64,000 nt of DNA from positions 995,595 to 1,059,594 of the forward strand of contig NZ_JAAZWE010000002.1 of assembly GCF_013185185.1 (NCBI RefSeq). Reading direction: 5' to 3'. The number at the start of each line of letters is the position of its first letter. Position 1 is the first letter of the stretch. Origin of the DNA: Saccharibacillus endophyticus (GTDB taxonomy: Bacteria > Bacillota > Bacilli > Paenibacillales > Paenibacillaceae). The position numbers were made by a program, and so were the translations under genes. The notes beneath the pieces are model-generated. The model was not told where the DNA came from. It saw nothing but the letters and a program-made list of their open reading frames with translations, and made no database searches. Below, piece by piece: positions 54,173 through 63,372 of the stretch.

Positions 54173-54218
54173 TCTGCGACGACTTATCCAACCAACCTTA
54201 TGTTCCCCCGACGGCAAA

Positions 54219-54267
54219 AGCCGCCTTGCGGCTTCTTCTTGGGGATAAGAAGAAGGGCAAGGCGGCT
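54219..54267 (+). terminator. Terminator-like hairpin
   Basis: AGCCGCCTTG...CTTCTTCTT (54219-54240) pairs with AAGAAGAAG...CAAGGCGGCT (54247-54267), then ATTTTA. The stem is about 20 bp with a small bulge. No gene upstream on this strand needs it unless the region is transcribed as a non-coding RNA. Confidence 0.55.
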
Positions 54268-54544
54268 ATTTTAGGGGTTTAGGGGATGGGTGAATAGAGA
54301 ATTCGAATCAAGGTTGTTGCAGTTGAAACGATGTACGGTAAGCTTTAAGGTCATAAGATCGTAGAACTACTCTAAGCGGTTAAACAAATACTTTAGCAAA
54401 AGGCTTCCCACAGAAAGCCTCCAGCCAAAGACCCTACCCAAAGATCGAACAAAATCTTTCGCTTCTTATGAATAAGATCTGCCCGCCGAGACGATCGGAA
54501 AGTCGAGGCTGCTTTTCCCTACCCCTTTTTTAAAGAGGTAGGCG

Positions 54545-54704
54545 GAAGTTCCGGTTTGGCCGAAGCGTAGCGGGCGGCGTAGGGGGAATTCAGTGAGAGA
54601 CGCCTTTGAGCCGGGAAAGCCGAAGGCTTTCTCGACGAAACAGCGGCTCGAACGAATTCCCCCGCAGCCGCCCGCCCAGCTTCCCCCAAACGAACAGGAA
54701 CTTC
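54545..54704. repeat. Structured intergenic element, copy B
   Basis: GAAGTTCC (54545-54552) to GGAACTTC (54697-54704). Further in, CGGGCGGC...GGGGGAATTC (54570-54591) pairs with GAATTCCCCC...GCCGCCCG (54654-54680). The interior holds AGACGCCTTTGA, GGGAAA, ACAGCGGCT and CGAATT as in copy A, plus a GAAAGCC/GGCTTTC hairpin. It ends 5 bp from the stop of the permease gene at 54709. Confidence 0.7.
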
Positions 54705-54708
54705 AAGC

Positions 54709-55884
54709 TTAGCCTCTTTTCCGACGAGTCATGACGTCGAAGATTACGGCTGCGGCCAAGACGCCGCCGCGGATCATGTACTGGTAAGAGATGCCGACGC
54801 CCAGCAGGTTCATGCCGCTGGACAGGGACGCCATAACGACCGCGCCGATGATGGAGCCGGTGACTTTGCCGACGCCGCCGGCTGCGGATACGCCGCCGAC
54901 GTAAGCGGCCGCGATCGCGTCAAGCTCGAACAGCGTGCCTGCGGTCGTCGTCGCGGATTGCAGACGGGCCGTGTACAGGATGCCGGACAGGGCGGACAGC
55001 ATGCCCATGGAGCCGAATACGATATACGTGATCTTTTTAACGTTGATGCCGCTCAGGTGAGCCGCTTCCGGGTTGCTGCCGACCGCGTAGATATGGCGGC
55101 CGAGCACCGTTTTGGTCGTCAGGAAGTGGTAGATCGCCACGACCAGCAGGGTGATTACGACCGTCCAGGAGAACCCGTTGTAGCCTGCGAGAATCCAGGT
55201 CAGGTACGCGATGATCGCGGATACGAAGATCAGCTTGATCGCGAAAATCTTGTTGGAAGGCACTTCGAATTTGTATTTGATCTTTTGCGAGCGCTTGGAG
55301 ATTTCGGCGTACACGAAGTACAGGATAACCAGGGCGCCGAGGATCAGCGAGAGCACGTTCAGTCCGGCGATATGGCCCAGCGAAGGCAGGAAGCCGTTGC
55401 CGAGCGCGTTGAACGTGTCGTCTTTGACGATGATCGTGCCTGTTTTCTCCGTCACTTGCAGCAGCGCGCCCCGGAAGATCAGCATCGCCGCCAGCGACGA
55501 GACGAAGGCCGGAATGCCGACCGACGCGACCAGCACGCCGTTGAACATGCCGATCACGATACCGAGGATCAGGATGATCGGAATGGTGAAGTAAACGGGA
55601 ACGCCGAGCTGCGACAGCATGATCGCGGCGATCGCGCCCATGAAGCCGGCGGCGAAACCGACTGACAAGTCGATATGCCGGATGACGATAACGAGCGTCA
55701 TGCCGACCGCCAACACGGCGATATAGCCGGTAGCGTCAAGCAGGTTACTGATATTCCGCGAGGACATGAAAAGTCCGTCGGTCATGATCGTGAACGTCAG
55801 CATGATGACGAACAAAGCGATATACATGCCGTAATCGCGGATATTTACTTTGAGCAAAGATTTGGCTTCTTGAAAGAAGTTCAC
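54709..55884 (-). CDS. Sugar ABC transporter permease (XylH/GguB type)
   Basis: 391-aa inner-membrane permease of the ribose/xylose (BPD_transp_2) class with about ten helices. GTG 55884 is chosen for AGGAGGGG seven bases upstream. Signatures: VLAVGMTLVIVIRHIDLSVG near 65-85, and the coupling-loop region GSNPEAAHLSGINVKKITY (~272-290). TAGTLFELDAIAAAYVGGVS is near 317-336, and the end is AAAVIFDVMTRRKRG. Last gene of the transporter; a single permease would homodimerise. Sugar likely xylose or another pentose. Confidence 0.9.
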   Translation of the reverse strand: MNFFQEAKSLLKVNIRDYGMYIALFVIMLTFTIMTDGLFMSSRNISNLLDATGYIAVLAVGMTLVIVIRHIDLSVGFAAGFMGAIAAIMLSQLGVPVYFTIPIILILGIVIGMFNGVLVASVGIPAFVSSLAAMLIFRGALLQVTEKTGTIIVKDDTFNALGNGFLPSLGHIAGLNVLSLILGALVILYFVYAEISKRSQKIKYKFEVPSNKIFAIKLIFVSAIIAYLTWILAGYNGFSWTVVITLLVVAIYHFLTTKTVLGRHIYAVGSNPEAAHLSGINVKKITYIVFGSMGMLSALSGILYTARLQSATTTAGTLFELDAIAAAYVGGVSAAGGVGKVTGSIIGAVVMASLSSGMNLLGVGISYQYMIRGGVLAAAVIFDVMTRRKRG

Positions 55885-55933
55885 GGTTTTCCCCTCCTGC
55901 ATCCTATTGCGTGGTTTTTACGGTCGAACTTTT

Positions 55934-57502
55934 TTACTGCGTCGCGAACTCCATGATTTTTTCCTGATCGGCGTCTTCGGCCGCGATCTCGCCTTTGATC
56001 CGGCCTTCGGCCATGACGTAGATCCGGTCGCTCATGCCGAGCACCTCGCCGAGTTCGGACGAGATCATGATGATGCTCATGCCCTGGGCGATCAGCTTGT
56101 TCATGATGGTGTAAATTTCGAACTTGGCGCCGACGTCGATACCGCGCGTCGGTTCGTCGAGAATCAACAGCTGCGGGCCGACGAACAGCCATTTGCCGAG
56201 CGATACTTTCTGCTGGTTGCCGCCGCTCAGGTTGCCGACGAGTTGTTCGACGGAAGGCGCTTTGATATTCATGGACGCCTTGTATTCGTTGGCGACTTTG
56301 ACTTCTTCGTTGTCGTTGATGATGCCGCCCGGCGCGATGCCTTTGAGGTTGGCCGCGCTGACGTTGCTTTTGATGTCCTGGATCAGGAACAGCCCGTCGC
56401 CTTTGCGGTCTTCGGTCACGTAGGCGATGCCGGCCTTGATAGCGTCGCTGGTATGGCCGAAGCGCGTGCGCTTGCCGTCCACGTACAGCTCGCCGTCCAG
56501 TTTGTAATTTCTCGGATTGCCGAAAATGCTGAGCGCGAACTCCGTACGGCCCGAGCCCATAAGGCCCGCGATGCCGACGATCTCGCCTTTTTTCACATAG
56601 AGGTCGACGTTCTTGACGATGTTCCGGCCGAGCTGCGGATCGTAAGCGGTCCAGTTCTTGACCTCGAGGATGTGGTTGCCGAACTTTTTGTCGGGCCGCT
56701 TCGGATAGATGTCTTCGATATCGCGTCCGACCATGTTTTTGATGATCGAAGCTTCGGTAATTTCGCCTTTGGACGCATCCAGCGTGCAGATCGTTTTACC
56801 GTCGCGGATAACCGTCGCTTTGTCCGCGATCGCGATGACTTCTTTCAGCTTGTGGGAGATCATGATGCAGGTGATGCCCTGGTTTTTCAGTTCGCGCAGC
56901 AGATCGAGCAAGTTTTCGCTGTCGTTCTCGTTGAGCGCCGCGGTCGGTTCGTCCAGGATCAGCAGCTTGACGTTTTTGCTGAGCGTTTTGGCGATTTCGA
57001 CGAGCTGCTGCTTGCCGACGCCGAGGTCGCGGATCAGCGTCTCGGGGTTGACGTTCAGCTTGACCTTTTGCAGCATTTTCCGCGCTTCGATGATCGTCTC
57101 GTTCCAATCGATCACGCCGCCGCGCTTGACCTCGTTGCCCGCGAAAATATTCTCGTACACGCTGAGGTCCGGGAACAAAGCCAGCTCTTGATAGATGATC
57201 GCGATGCCCGTTTTGACGCTGTCGTTAATCTTCGCGAACTGCTGCACCGTGCCTTCGTAAACGATGTCGCCCTCATATGTGCCGTACGGGTAGACCCCGC
57301 TCAACACCTTCATCAATGTCGATTTGCCTGCGCCGTTTTCGCCGACCAGGAAATGAATTTCGCCTTTCTTGACTTGGAAATTCACGTCGGACAGCGCTTT
57401 GACGCCGGTGAAGTTTTTGGAAATATTGCGCATTTCGAGAATGTTGCCGCCCGAACCTTCCGATATCGGCCCGTTCGTTTTTTGCAGGTTGGTTCCGCCC
57501 AT
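55934..57502 (-). CDS. Sugar ABC transporter ATPase, double domain (XylG/MglA type)
   Basis: 522-aa ATPase with two ABC domains. Domain 1: Walker [17 protein letters not shown] (~54-69), signature [16 protein letters not shown] (~148-163), Walker [12 protein letters not shown]. Domain 2: degenerate P-loop region [16 protein letters not shown] (~295-310), signature [15 protein letters not shown] (~418-432) and [16 protein letters not shown]. Energises pentose or galactoside-type import with the permease 49 bp downstream. ATG 57502 after AAGGGGTG. Confidence 0.93.
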   Translation of the reverse strand: MGGTNLQKTNGPISEGSGGNILEMRNISKNFTGVKALSDVNFQVKKGEIHFLVGENGAGKSTLMKVLSGVYPYGTYEGDIVYEGTVQQFAKINDSVKTGIAIIYQELALFPDLSVYENIFAGNEVKRGGVIDWNETIIEARKMLQKVKLNVNPETLIRDLGVGKQQLVEIAKTLSKNVKLLILDEPTAALNENDSENLLDLLRELKNQGITCIMISHKLKEVIAIADKATVIRDGKTICTLDASKGEITEASIIKNMVGRDIEDIYPKRPDKKFGNHILEVKNWTAYDPQLGRNIVKNVDLYVKKGEIVGIAGLMGSGRTEFALSIFGNPRNYKLDGELYVDGKRTRFGHTSDAIKAGIAYVTEDRKGDGLFLIQDIKSNVSAANLKGIAPGGIINDNEEVKVANEYKASMNIKAPSVEQLVGNLSGGNQQKVSLGKWLFVGPQLLILDEPTRGIDVGAKFEIYTIMNKLIAQGMSIIMISSELGEVLGMSDRIYVMAEGRIKGEIAAEDADQEKIMEFATQ

Positions 57503-57590
57503 TTCTATCGCACCCCTTACCGCCTTGTTTACCGGGAAAGAGGAACGGGGGCGTCCCCGTCCCTGCTTTTCAGCCGGCTGTTTGTTGAAC

Positions 57591-58709
57591 TTACAGGCCC
57601 GTGAAGTCTTCCGCTTTGTAGTAGTCGGAATCGATCAGTTCTTTTTGCACGTTTTCTTTGTCGACGACGATAACGTCGGTTTGCTTCGCTTTGACGTCGA
57701 CTTCGCCGTTGTTGTACGAACCTGTCGTTTCCGGCGTTTTGCCGTCGAGTACTTCGACTGCCATGCCCATCGCGTCTTTAACGAGCGTGCGCACGTCTTT
57801 GAAGACCGTCATGGATTGTTTGCCGTCGATGATGTACTGGATCGAAGCCTGCTCGGCGTCTTGACCCGTAATCACGAAGCTCGTTACCGCGCTGTCGGAA
57901 CCGAATACGTCGGCGATCGAACGTGCTGTGCCGTCATTCGGAGCCAGGATCGATACGTCGCCTTTCATGTCCGCGGCGGCTGCCGTCAGGTGGGTTTGAG
58001 CTTTGTTTTTAGCTTCGTTCGGGTCCCAGTTCGTCGTCACTTGGCCGATGATGCTGCTCATTTGGTCGCGAGTCAGGTCTTTCGTGTCTTTCAGCTTTTC
58101 AGCTTCCGTGGAGTTCGCGATTTTGAACGTGCCGTCCGCGATCTTCGGCTGCAGCACTTCCCAAGCGCCTTGGAAGAACAGGAACGCGTTGTTGTCCGTA
58201 GCGGCGCCCGCATACAGGTAAAGCGGTTGGCCGCTGCCTTTTGCATGATCGATCAGGTACTGGCCTTGAGCCGCGCCTACCGCGAGGCTGTCGAAGGTCA
58301 CGTAGTAGTCGACCGCGTCCGTGCTGGTGATCAAACGGTCGTACGAGATCACCGTTACGCCGTCTTTTTTCGCCGCTTCCACGGCTGCCGCCGCGGCGTC
58401 GCCGTCCTGCGGGCAGATGATCAGCACTTTGATGCCTTTATTCAGCAGCGTTTCCACGTTTTCTTTTTCTTTCGCGGAAGAGCCTTGGCTGAACAGGATT
58501 TCCGTCGTGTATTTGCTGCCCGACAGCGCGTCTTTGAAGCGCTGCTCGTCCTGCACCCATCTCGGCTCGTCTTTGGTCGGCAGTACGATGCCGACGCTTA
58601 CGCTTCCTCCGCTGCCGCTTGTTCCGCCGCCGTTGCCGCACGCGGTTGCGACGATCGAGAACACCATGACCGCAACGAGGAGCACAATCCCCTTAAACTG
58701 TTTTCTCAA
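57591..58709 (-). CDS. Sugar-binding lipoprotein (ChvE/XylF-like)
   Basis: 372-aa solute-binding lipoprotein. TTG 58709 gives [20 protein letters not shown] and the lipobox ATAC (Cys ~24), with AAAGGGG at 8 bases; a 22-codon longer start is not supported. The periplasmic-binding-protein type I fold shows [20 protein letters not shown] and [40 protein letters not shown] and [20 protein letters not shown] follow. Closest in style to ChvE/GguA-type multiple sugar binding proteins. It delivers sugar to the ATPase-permease pair downstream; cre sites and a promoter lie upstream. Confidence 0.9.
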   Translation of the reverse strand: MRKQFKGIVLLVAVMVFSIVATACGNGGGTSGSGGSVSVGIVLPTKDEPRWVQDEQRFKDALSGSKYTTEILFSQGSSAKEKENVETLLNKGIKVLIICPQDGDAAAAAVEAAKKDGVTVISYDRLITSTDAVDYYVTFDSLAVGAAQGQYLIDHAKGSGQPLYLYAGAATDNNAFLFFQGAWEVLQPKIADGTFKIANSTEAEKLKDTKDLTRDQMSSIIGQVTTNWDPNEAKNKAQTHLTAAAADMKGDVSILAPNDGTARSIADVFGSDSAVTSFVITGQDAEQASIQYIIDGKQSMTVFKDVRTLVKDAMGMAVEVLDGKTPETTGSYNNGEVDVKAKQTDVIVVDKENVQKELIDSDYYKAEDFTGL

Positions 58710-58774
58710 CTGAACGATCCCCTTTCGGTTTGTCTGAATAGGTTGCAATGTGTTGTTTTCTTCTGGCAAGATCA

Positions 58775-58812
58775 ACTATAGCATCGCATCGGGCAAGTGT
58801 AAGCGCTTATCA
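58775..58812 (-). promoter_or_regulatory. Promoter with overlapping CcpA cre site
   Basis: On the minus strand TTACAC (58802-58797), 16 bp, TATAGT (58780-58775). The site TGTAAGCGCTTATCA (58798-58812) agrees with the cre consensus and overlaps the -35. Carbon catabolite repression of the transporter is expected. Confidence 0.7.
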
Positions 58813-58855
58813 TTAGCACTCTTTTGCTACCGTCTGTACTTTTTTAAGGCCAAAT

Positions 58856-58869
58856 AGAAAGCGCTTGCA
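58856..58869. promoter_or_regulatory. Second cre-like site
   Basis: AGAAAGCGCTTGCA, two differences from TGWAANCGNTNWCA. About 58 bp upstream of the first site, on the far side of the promoter, a spacing that could allow two CcpA dimers. Confidence 0.55.
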
Positions 58870-58950
58870 AAAATGTGCAGACAAACGGATTGCCGATGTT
58901 CGAACGGAGGGCTACGGGGCTGTTCAGGCCCGTGCTTCCGTATAACAAAA

Positions 58951-59035
58951 AAATGCTGCGGCAATCCATCATTTTTCGCTTGTTCCGCCTCCGAGAAGGA
59001 ACAAGTACGCAAAATGATGGCTGCTTGCAGCATTC
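58951..59035. repeat. 85-bp imperfect hairpin
   Basis: Outer AATGCTGC/GCAGCATT, then CCATCATTTT/AAAATGATGG, then CTTGTTCC/GGAACAAG around an 11-nt loop. It lies between the XylF-like gene (ends 59125) and the transporter promoter. Likely terminator or attenuator of the upstream regulatory operon, though the T-run is poor. Confidence 0.55.
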
Positions 59036-59124
59036 TGTTCGTTTTTTTGAAAATATAGAGTCAAAATAAAGGATTTGCGCAATATTTCGCTTCAAACGCC
59101 TGCTGGCTTGCATACGGACGACAG

Positions 59125-60378
59125 TTAATCGTTGGCGTTTTCCGCACCGTACACGTCCTCCCGCGAATGAAAGCCGTCCGCGATCACCGTCTCGTCGATG
59201 TTCGACGCATCGACGGCGATCGGCGGCAGCAGGACGGAAGGAACCTCGATCTTGCCGTTGTTCACTCGCCGGGTCGCGGCAGGCTGCTCGCCTTTTGCCA
59301 ACGCAACCGCAAACTTTGCCGTCTCCTCCGCCAAACGTCCGATCGGTTTGTAAACGGTCATCGTCTGCGTGCCCGCAACGATCCGACGGATCGAGGCCAG
59401 GTCGGCATCCTGACCCGCGACCGGAATGCGACCCGCCAAACCGTTTTTCTCCAATACCTGCACCGCTCCCCCGGCAGTGGCGTCATTGGCGACGATTACG
59501 GCATCGATTCCGTCGCTGCCGTTCGCCTCCAACGCCTCGCGCATATTTTCCGACGCATAGACGGGCTTCCAATCTTTCGACCATTGATCGTACACGACGC
59601 GGATATCGCCTCGATCGATCGACGGCTGCAGCGCATCGAATGCGCCTTCTTTGAATTGACGCGCATTGTTGTCCGTATCGGCGCCTCCGATGTAGACGTA
59701 ATTGCCCTTCGGCACAAGCTTCATGATCGCTTCGGCCTGCAATCGTCCCACCTCGATATTATCGAACGATACGTACAAATCGACATCCGCATTGGTCACG
59801 AGCCGATCGTAAGACAGCACCTTAATACCCGCTTTGTGCGCTTTGCTGACAATGGCGGCGGTCGCTTCCGCATTATGCGGCACGATGACCAGCACGTCGA
59901 CGCCTTGGCTGATCATCGTTTCGGCCTGCGCGATCTGCCTGGCGTCGTCGCCGTTGGCCGACTTGACGACCACTTCCGCGCCGAGTTTCTCCGCCGCTTC
60001 CACGAACAGGTCGCGGTCTTTTTTCCAGCGTTCCTCAAGCAAGGTGTCCATGGTGAAGCCGATAACGAGCGGTTCGCCGGACGGCTTGAGACCGGGCAGC
60101 GCCGCAGAAGCCGGATCTTCGCTTGAGCTTTTTCCGGGATCTGCTTCTTCGGAAGTCTCCTGACCTGTACCCGTGCCTTTTTGCGGCTCCGTTTCCCCGT
60201 TTCCGTTCTCCGTTATCGCCGCGGCCGATTGGTCATCCCCGGCCGGCGAAGGCTCATTTCCCGAACAGGCGGACAGCAGCGCGATCGCGAGCGCCGACAA
60301 CATCACGAGCAGCACCAGCGGATACCGCGTGAAAAACGTTCGGCTGCCGCTCTCCTTTCCGGTTCCCGTAACCGTCAT
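59125..60378 (-). CDS. XylF-like sugar-binding lipoprotein
   Basis: 417-aa lipoprotein. The start ATG 60378 overlaps the regulator stop (ATGA). A long signal region ends in the lipobox LLSAC (Cys ~39), followed by a ~70-residue acidic linker. The binding domain matches XylF closely: FTMDTLLEERWKKDRDLFVE, MISQGVDVLVIVPHNAEATA and VLSYDRLVTNADVDLYVSFD. VANDATAGGAVQVLEKNGLA and VAGQDADLASIRRIVAGTQT also match. It ends with the regulatory genes and not the transporter, so it may present xylose to the sensor kinase complex or to the downstream ABC channel. Confidence 0.88.
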   Translation of the reverse strand: MTVTGTGKESGSRTFFTRYPLVLLVMLSALAIALLSACSGNEPSPAGDDQSAAAITENGNGETEPQKGTGTGQETSEEADPGKSSSEDPASAALPGLKPSGEPLVIGFTMDTLLEERWKKDRDLFVEAAEKLGAEVVVKSANGDDARQIAQAETMISQGVDVLVIVPHNAEATAAIVSKAHKAGIKVLSYDRLVTNADVDLYVSFDNIEVGRLQAEAIMKLVPKGNYVYIGGADTDNNARQFKEGAFDALQPSIDRGDIRVVYDQWSKDWKPVYASENMREALEANGSDGIDAVIVANDATAGGAVQVLEKNGLAGRIPVAGQDADLASIRRIVAGTQTMTVYKPIGRLAEETAKFAVALAKGEQPAATRRVNNGKIEVPSVLLPPIAVDASNIDETVIADGFHSREDVYGAENAND

Positions 60379-61931
60379 TCGCCACCTCCGAGCAGCGCCT
60401 TCCGATATTCCGTCGGCGATAGATCGCACATCTTTTTGAACACCTTGCTGAAGTAGTTCGGATCGTGGTAACCCACTTCGAACGTAATCTCTTTCAGACT
60501 GCGCGCCGGGTCGCTCATCAACTTCTTCGCTTTGTCGATCCGGCATTCGGTCAGGAAATCGATGTAGTTCACGCCGACCTGCTCTTTGAACAATTTGCTG
60601 ATGTAAAAAGGACTTAGCTCGAACTTCTCCCCGATCCCTTCCAGCGAGATGTCCTCATGCGAATGCTCGGCGATGTACTGTTTGATCCGCCGCACCGTAT
60701 CGGGCTTGATCCGCTCCAGATGCTCCGCATACGCCTGTTTGATCCGATCCAGAATCGCTCCCGTTTCCGCCCGCAGCTGACGGTAATCCTGAGCCTGGAA
60801 CGAAAACGTCGGCGTCCCGATCTCCACGCCCATCTCCGCAAGCACCCGCGACGATACCCATAACCGCTCCGATACGCGCTGCTGCGCATGCAGGCGATCG
60901 GCTCCTTCGCTTTCGCAGCGGCGCAGAAAGTCGAGCGTTTCGGTGCGAATACCGTCCCAATCCCTTATCCGAATCTGCTCGAAAAAGTGCTGCTCCCAAC
61001 GCTTGTCCGGCAGGTCCAGCAGCGATTCGCCCGTTCCGACGGCGCCGGGCTCCGGCTTGTCGACATACAGTCGATAGCGCACCGGCTGCGTGGGATCCGG
61101 CGTCGCCAGCAGCGCTTCGCGGTAGGACTGACGCACCTGCGACAGCGATTCGCAGACGTTGCCTACGCCGACGAACCACCCGTCCCGAACATGGCGGCCG
61201 CCTGTTTCGAGCACCATTTTCGCAAGCTCCGATGCCTGCACGCGGAAGGAACGGCTGTTGTCGCGGAAAGCAATAATCGGAATCTGGCGGCCGTATAAAG
61301 CTCCTACCCATCCGGCGCCTTCCCTTCTCACCAGATCGCGAATCGAGCCGTAAGCGCCGTCCGATCCTTCGGGCACCAACACCGACAAAGCAAAGGTCTG
61401 GCTGCCCGCATCCGCGCCGAGCCACGACACCAACTCGTCCGAATGCACTTCGTGCACATGGTCGAACAATAGCTGCGTCACGATGTCCGTCTCGATCACC
61501 GGCATCACCCGCGCAAGCGTGTCTTCCCGCAACCGGCTGCGTTCGCGCTCACGCTTCTCTTCATCGATCTGCTCCAGCACGCGGCCGACCGTTTTTTTGA
61601 TCTCGGTCGCTTTGCTCGGTTTGAGCAGATAATCCTTCACGCCCAACTTTAGCGCGCGGCGCGCGTAATCGAACGTATCGTAAGCGGTCACCATGACGAT
61701 CTTGATATCCGGATATTTGTCGCCAATAATCTCCGTCGCTTCCAATCCGTCCATGCCCGGCATTTTGATATCCATCAGAATCAGGTCCGGTCCGAAAGAC
61801 TCCGCAAGCTCTACCGCCATTTTCCCGTTTTTCGCCTGCTCGATGACCAGATCCGGGAATCCTTTGCGCAAAATAGCTTCCAGCCCTTCGCGGCCGACCT
61901 GCTCGTCATCCACGATCAATAGCTTTATCAT
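60375..61931 (-). CDS. YesN-type response regulator with AraC DNA-binding domain
   Basis: 518-aa regulator. The receiver domain has acidic pocket D8-D9, the phospho-acceptor Asp 54 in LILMDIKMPGMDG and Lys in YLLKPSKATE (~104). A ~280-residue middle domain is typical of YesN proteins. The C-terminal AraC HTH includes ISLEGIGEKFELSPFYISKL and SLKEITFEVGYHDPNYFSKV. It overlaps the kinase gene by 26 bp and the lipoprotein gene by 4 bp. Expected to activate the sugar transporter promoter when phosphorylated. Confidence 0.92.
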   Translation of the reverse strand: MIKLLIVDDEQVGREGLEAILRKGFPDLVIEQAKNGKMAVELAESFGPDLILMDIKMPGMDGLEATEIIGDKYPDIKIVMVTAYDTFDYARRALKLGVKDYLLKPSKATEIKKTVGRVLEQIDEEKRERERSRLREDTLARVMPVIETDIVTQLLFDHVHEVHSDELVSWLGADAGSQTFALSVLVPEGSDGAYGSIRDLVRREGAGWVGALYGRQIPIIAFRDNSRSFRVQASELAKMVLETGGRHVRDGWFVGVGNVCESLSQVRQSYREALLATPDPTQPVRYRLYVDKPEPGAVGTGESLLDLPDKRWEQHFFEQIRIRDWDGIRTETLDFLRRCESEGADRLHAQQRVSERLWVSSRVLAEMGVEIGTPTFSFQAQDYRQLRAETGAILDRIKQAYAEHLERIKPDTVRRIKQYIAEHSHEDISLEGIGEKFELSPFYISKLFKEQVGVNYIDFLTECRIDKAKKLMSDPARSLKEITFEVGYHDPNYFSKVFKKMCDLSPTEYRKALLGGGE

Positions 61932-63372
61932 AGGTGTCGCTTCTCCTTGTTTTCGGTAATTTGAGCAGAACCCGCACGCCGCGGCCTTGTCCGCTATGAA
62001 TCTCGATCACGTCCGATACGCCGTAAAATAATCTCAGGCGCCTCACCACATTGCCGAAGCCGATTCCCGTCGAATGCCCTTCCGGCTGCATGTCGCGTTC
62101 TTCCAGAATGCCGCGAATCTTTTCTTCGTGCATCCCCGGCCCGTCGTCGGCAATCTCCACCGCGACATGGTCGCCCGCATCCGCGATCGTCACCGTAATC
62201 GTTCCTCCGTTTTCCGCAGGTTCGATCGCGTGAATGACTGCGTTCTCCACAATCGGCTGCAGCGTCAATCCCGGCATCTGCACGGCCAGACAGCTCTCGT
62301 CGATCTCCGTGACCAGATTCAGCCGCTCCGTAAAGCGCGCCGATTGGATCTCCATATACTGCCGCATCACGCGCACCTCATCGTACAGCGTCACCGCGCG
62401 ATCCAACCGCTTGAGATTATAACGCAGAAGCCCCGCCACGCTTACCAGCAGGTCGCTTGTCTCCTCCGCCCCTTCCAGAAAAGCCTTTTTGGACAGCGTG
62501 TCGAGAATATTGAACAGGAAATGCGGGTTGATCTGGCTCTGCAAACTGCGAAGCTGGCTTTCTTGAAGCAGCAGTTGGCTTTGCTGCAGCTCGCTTTTCA
62601 GCCGTGCTTTTTCTTTCATTTCGAGGATCAGATTGTTGATGTTCACCCGCATGCGCTCGAATGTCGTCGCCAGAAAAGAAATCTCGTCCGACGAGTTCAC
62701 GACGATCTGCCGTTCGAATTTGCCTTTGGCCAGCTCTTGCGCTGCTTTCGTCAATTGCTGAACCGGCCTTGTGATGCTGAGCGAAAACCAATAAGTGAAC
62801 AGCAGCAGACCGAACGTGATGGCAAGCAGTATCCAGATCCCGAACTTTTTCAACTCTTCGGCTTGCTCGATGATGCTGCGGTAGAACCGCTCGTACGTGT
62901 TCAGTTCGATATCGATCAGCTGCAGCGTCATCTCCGATATATAACGGGAAACGCGCGTCGCCTCCGCAAAAGCCTTCGACGATTCCTCGGTCTCGCGCTC
63001 GGATTTGAACATGATCGATCGGTCCGTCGTTTCAATAAGACTATCGATCAGGTTCATGTAGCTGGTCAGCGCGAAATCGTTCTCTTCGTTGCGCAGCACG
63101 CCGACCGAGCTTTGCGCTTCCCGCAGCTGCTGTTCGCCGCGCCGCAAGCTGCTCAGATTCCCTTCGGTCGGCGTCAGCAGATAGATATTGAGCGCGTTGA
63201 CCGTCTGGCGGCTGGCCGTCGTGACCTCGTTCATGATCAGGTAACGCTGAAGAATCTCGTTATATTGATCCTGCGTCTTCTGGTTGTAGTAGGTGAGCAT
63301 CATCCAGATCGAAGCCATGATGAACATGACAATGGCCGTCAACGTCCAGATTTTTCGCTGAATTCCGATCAT
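61906..63372 (-). CDS. YesM-type sensor histidine kinase
   Basis: 488-aa membrane kinase of the LytS/YesM family. Helix 1 is ~7-28 and helix 2 ~176-196, with a four-helix outer sensor between. HAMP follows (SITRPVQQLTKAAQELAKGK). The His box is LQSQINPHFLFNILDTLSKK (~282-301). The ATP lid has EIADDGPGM and STGIGFGNVVRRLRLFYG. Its start overlaps the binding-protein stop by 4 bp (ATGA). Presumably senses sugar through the binding protein encoded first in the operon. Confidence 0.93.
   Translation of the reverse strand: MIGIQRKIWTLTAIVMFIMASIWMMLTYYNQKTQDQYNEILQRYLIMNEVTTASRQTVNALNIYLLTPTEGNLSSLRRGEQQLREAQSSVGVLRNEENDFALTSYMNLIDSLIETTDRSIMFKSERETEESSKAFAEATRVSRYISEMTLQLIDIELNTYERFYRSIIEQAEELKKFGIWILLAITFGLLLFTYWFSLSITRPVQQLTKAAQELAKGKFERQIVVNSSDEISFLATTFERMRVNINNLILEMKEKARLKSELQQSQLLLQESQLRSLQSQINPHFLFNILDTLSKKAFLEGAEETSDLLVSVAGLLRYNLKRLDRAVTLYDEVRVMRQYMEIQSARFTERLNLVTEIDESCLAVQMPGLTLQPIVENAVIHAIEPAENGGTITVTIADAGDHVAVEIADDGPGMHEEKIRGILEERDMQPEGHSTGIGFGNVVRRLRLFYGVSDVIEIHSGQGRGVRVLLKLPKTRRSDTYDKAIDRG

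Larger units (their letters stand above)
53840..54708. other. Gene-poor region packed with inverted repeats
   Basis: 869 bp with only short, signal-less frames. It contains a 121-bp nested hairpin (54052-54172), a terminator-like hairpin (54219-54267), a small AGGCTT/AAAGCCT hairpin near 54402-54421 and the long structured element 54545-54704. The promoter of the oxidoreductase at 53839 should be at its left end. Confidence 0.6.
58710..59124. other. Regulatory intergenic region of the sugar transporter
   Basis: 415 bp holding a promoter, two cre-like sites and an 85-bp hairpin, described separately. No coding frame with a start signal is seen. Confidence 0.6.

Noticed and set aside
54021..54282. 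Short rightward frames of 75-94 codons in the repeat-rich gap
   Set aside because: They run straight through the perfect inverted repeats and terminator-like hairpin, lack ribosome sites and look like structural DNA.
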